A DNA stretch of 64,000 nucleotides, from the NCBI RefSeq assembly GCF_900176565.1, contig NZ_FXEH01000005.1, positions 893,384 to 957,383 on the forward strand, written 5' to 3'. The position numbers were made by a program, and so were the translations under genes. Positions 62,645 through 64,000 of the stretch are shown here, one piece after another. Origin of the DNA: Thalassobacillus devorans (GTDB lineage Bacteria > Bacillota > Bacilli > Bacillales > Halobacillaceae). Numbering within the stretch: position 1 is the first letter of the stretch; every line of letters begins with the position of its first letter. The notes under the pieces are model-generated. The model had not been told where the DNA came from. It was given only the letters and a program-made list of their open reading frames with translations, and made no database searches.

Positions 62645-62660
62645 ACCTATCTTTTCACAG

Positions 62661-64000
62661 TCAGCCATCCAATTTAACGGCAGATTGCAGCGACTGCACC
62701 CAGCTCAAGCTGGCTGTAATCGACTGTTCGGCACTGAGAAACTGTTCCTGTACCCGGTTCTTCGCCGGCCCTCCAGGCACATTTCGTGCTGCCACTACCG
62801 ACTCCGGTGTCAAAGCTTCATAGATATCTTCTTCAATAGCGTCAGAGAATTGATGGAACTCCTCCAATGACAGGTCGAGAAGATAACAGCCTTTATTGAT
62901 GCAATGCAGCACTACCTGGCCGACTACAGCATGAGCTTCACGAAACGGTACATTCTTCCCTACCAGGTAATCTGCAAGGTCGGTTGCATTGGAATAATCT
63001 TCCGCTACCGCTTTGTACATCGCCTCTTTGTTGACATGCATCGTTTCAATCATTGGAGCAAACAACGCTAACGCTCCTTTCAAGGTTTCAGCTGTATCAA
63101 ACATCCCCTCTTTATCTTCCTGCATATCTTTGTTGTAAGCGAGCGGCAGTGACTTCAATGTCGTCAGCATACCGATCAGGTTGCCATAGACCCGTCCGGT
63201 TTTCCCGCGGACCAGTTCCGGGACATCGGGATTTTTCTTTTGCGGCATCATACTGCTTCCGGTACAAAACGCGTCATCCAGCTCGATGAAGTTGAATTCC
63301 GTGCTTGACCATTGGACAAGCTCTTCCGAGAGCCGGGATAGATGCATGGAAACCATTGATGTATTCGCCAAGAATTCAATGACAAAATCCCGGTCACTGA
63401 CGGCATCCAGACTATTTTCGCATAGACCGTCGAACTGCAGCTTGTCGGCTACCTGCTGACGGTCAATTGGGAAGGTCGTGCCTGCCAGGGCTCCAGCACC
63501 AAGTGGCATCTGGTTGATCCGCTTGAAGCTGTCCTGCAAACGTTCGACATCACGCTGGAACATGAAGACATACGCCATCATATGATGAGCGAACGAAACA
63601 GGCTGTGCCCGCTGCAGGTGGGTATATCCTGGAAGAATCGTATCCAGATTGGTTTTCGCCTGGGTAAGCAAGGCTTGCTGCAATTGGACAAGCTGCTCCA
63701 CCATATCGACGACTACCTCACGCAGATAGAGACGCATATCAAGTGCAACCTGATCGTTACGGCTTCTCCCGGTATGAAGCTTACCGCTGAGCGGCCCGAT
63801 TTCCTTGCTCAATAGCTGTTCAACGTTCATGTGGATGTCTTCATGTCCGACATCCAGCTCCACTTTGCCACACTCGATTTTATAATCAACTTTATTCAGG
63901 CCTTCAATGATGATAGCCGCTTCCTGGTGGGTAAGAATCCCACAGGAAGCGAGCATATCTACATGAGCCATGCTGCCGATGATATCGTAACGGGCAAGTT
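62661..64000 (-). CDS. argH: Argininosuccinate lyase (5' end outside window)
   Basis: ArgH splits argininosuccinate to arginine and fumarate, the last step of arginine synthesis. The frame is open to the window edge; the visible 445 residues cover most of the enzyme. Signatures are GHEDIHMNVE, KLHTGRSRNDQVALDMRL, PGYTHLQRAQPVSFAHH and the mobile loop TGSSMMPQKKNPD with the catalytic serine. argG would be expected upstream, outside the window. No hairpin lies right after the stop; the nearest is beyond the heptamer array. Confidence 0.93.
   Translation of the reverse strand, partial: LARYDIIGSMAHVDMLASCGILTHQEAAIIIEGLNKVDYKIECGKVELDVGHEDIHMNVEQLLSKEIGPLSGKLHTGRSRNDQVALDMRLYLREVVVDMVEQLVQLQQALLTQAKTNLDTILPGYTHLQRAQPVSFAHHMMAYVFMFQRDVERLQDSFKRINQMPLGAGALAGTTFPIDRQQVADKLQFDGLCENSLDAVSDRDFVIEFLANTSMVSMHLSRLSEELVQWSSTEFNFIELDDAFCTGSSMMPQKKNPDVPELVRGKTGRVYGNLIGMLTTLKSLPLAYNKDMQEDKEGMFDTAETLKGALALFAPMIETMHVNKEAMYKAVAEDYSNATDLADYLVGKNVPFREAHAVVGQVVLHCINKGCYLLDLSLEEFHQFSDAIEEDIYEALTPESVVAARNVPGGPAKNRVQEQFLSAEQSITASLSWVQSLQSAVKLDG

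Noticed and set aside
62490-62645. Heptamer array as a CRISPR
   Set aside because: Units are 7 bp, not 23-40 bp, spacers of 13-14 bp are too short and no cas genes occur.

Overview
The window looks like a chromosomal segment of a moderately halophilic or marine member of the Bacillaceae (Halobacillus/Virgibacillus/Pontibacillus type). This rests on gene content typical of Bacillus relatives (lia envelope-stress locus, ypmRS pair, HelD, Sda, kip/pxp oxoprolinase genes, MhqR-type operators, TreR/EIIA trehalose genes), mid-40s GC by eye, acidic proteins, AGGAGG ribosome sites and frequent TTG/GTG starts. No rRNA, tRNA, prophage or CRISPR array was seen.

Layout. 1-5 kb: the end of homoserine dehydrogenase, a PdaC-like deacetylase-fold lipoprotein, tryptophan dioxygenase, RpiA and a quinone-responsive dioxygenase behind two MhqR-like operators. 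5-9.4 kb: a complete lia operon (liaI-like, H, F, S, R) with a sugar isomerase-like gene at its end. 9.6-18 kb: ornithine carbamoyltransferase, a Xaa-Pro peptidase, a palindromic dispersed repeat, small secreted and membrane proteins, a sugar dehydrogenase lipoprotein and an OFA-type transporter. 18-27.5 kb: a nuclease-helicase fusion, ypmR-ypmS, HelD, CysK, a TRIC-like channel, and an XRE-PAS regulator paired with an Sda-type checkpoint peptide. 27.5-41.4 kb: a compact aconitase, a CstB-like persulfide dioxygenase behind a CstR-like operator, the trehalose operon (EIIA, TreP, TreA, TreR) with two TreR boxes and a cre site, and the pxpBCA/ycsG/ycsI 5-oxoproline cluster. 41.4-43.8 kb: an accessory patch of palindromic repeats and an IS110-family element that appears to split one repeat copy. 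43.9-57.3 kb: a drug-efflux type transporter, a CapA lipoprotein, narGHJI with a hemerythrin, a NarK transporter fused to a PAS domain, TrhO and an amidase. 57.4-64 kb: a stress SDR, a Fur-box-controlled siderophore uptake system, and a truncated argH.

The most notable observations are: (1) an array of eight heptamers (CTAGACA) repeated every 20-21 bp between yfiY and argH; (2) an in-frame loss of roughly 135-140 residues in NarG that removes the region carrying the molybdenum-ligand aspartate; (3) the NarK-PAS fusion; (4) a family of about 200-240 bp palindromic elements, one of them apparently interrupted by IS110; (5) a second small repeat that sits immediately beyond a terminator in all three copies; and (6) the XRE-PAS/Sda gene pair.

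Functionally the window combines anaerobic nitrate respiration and its transport, envelope and quinone/sulfide stress responses, trehalose and oxoproline use, iron uptake, and arginine and cysteine synthesis. Transcription units are compact and nearly all end in clear Rho-independent hairpins, many shared between convergent genes.
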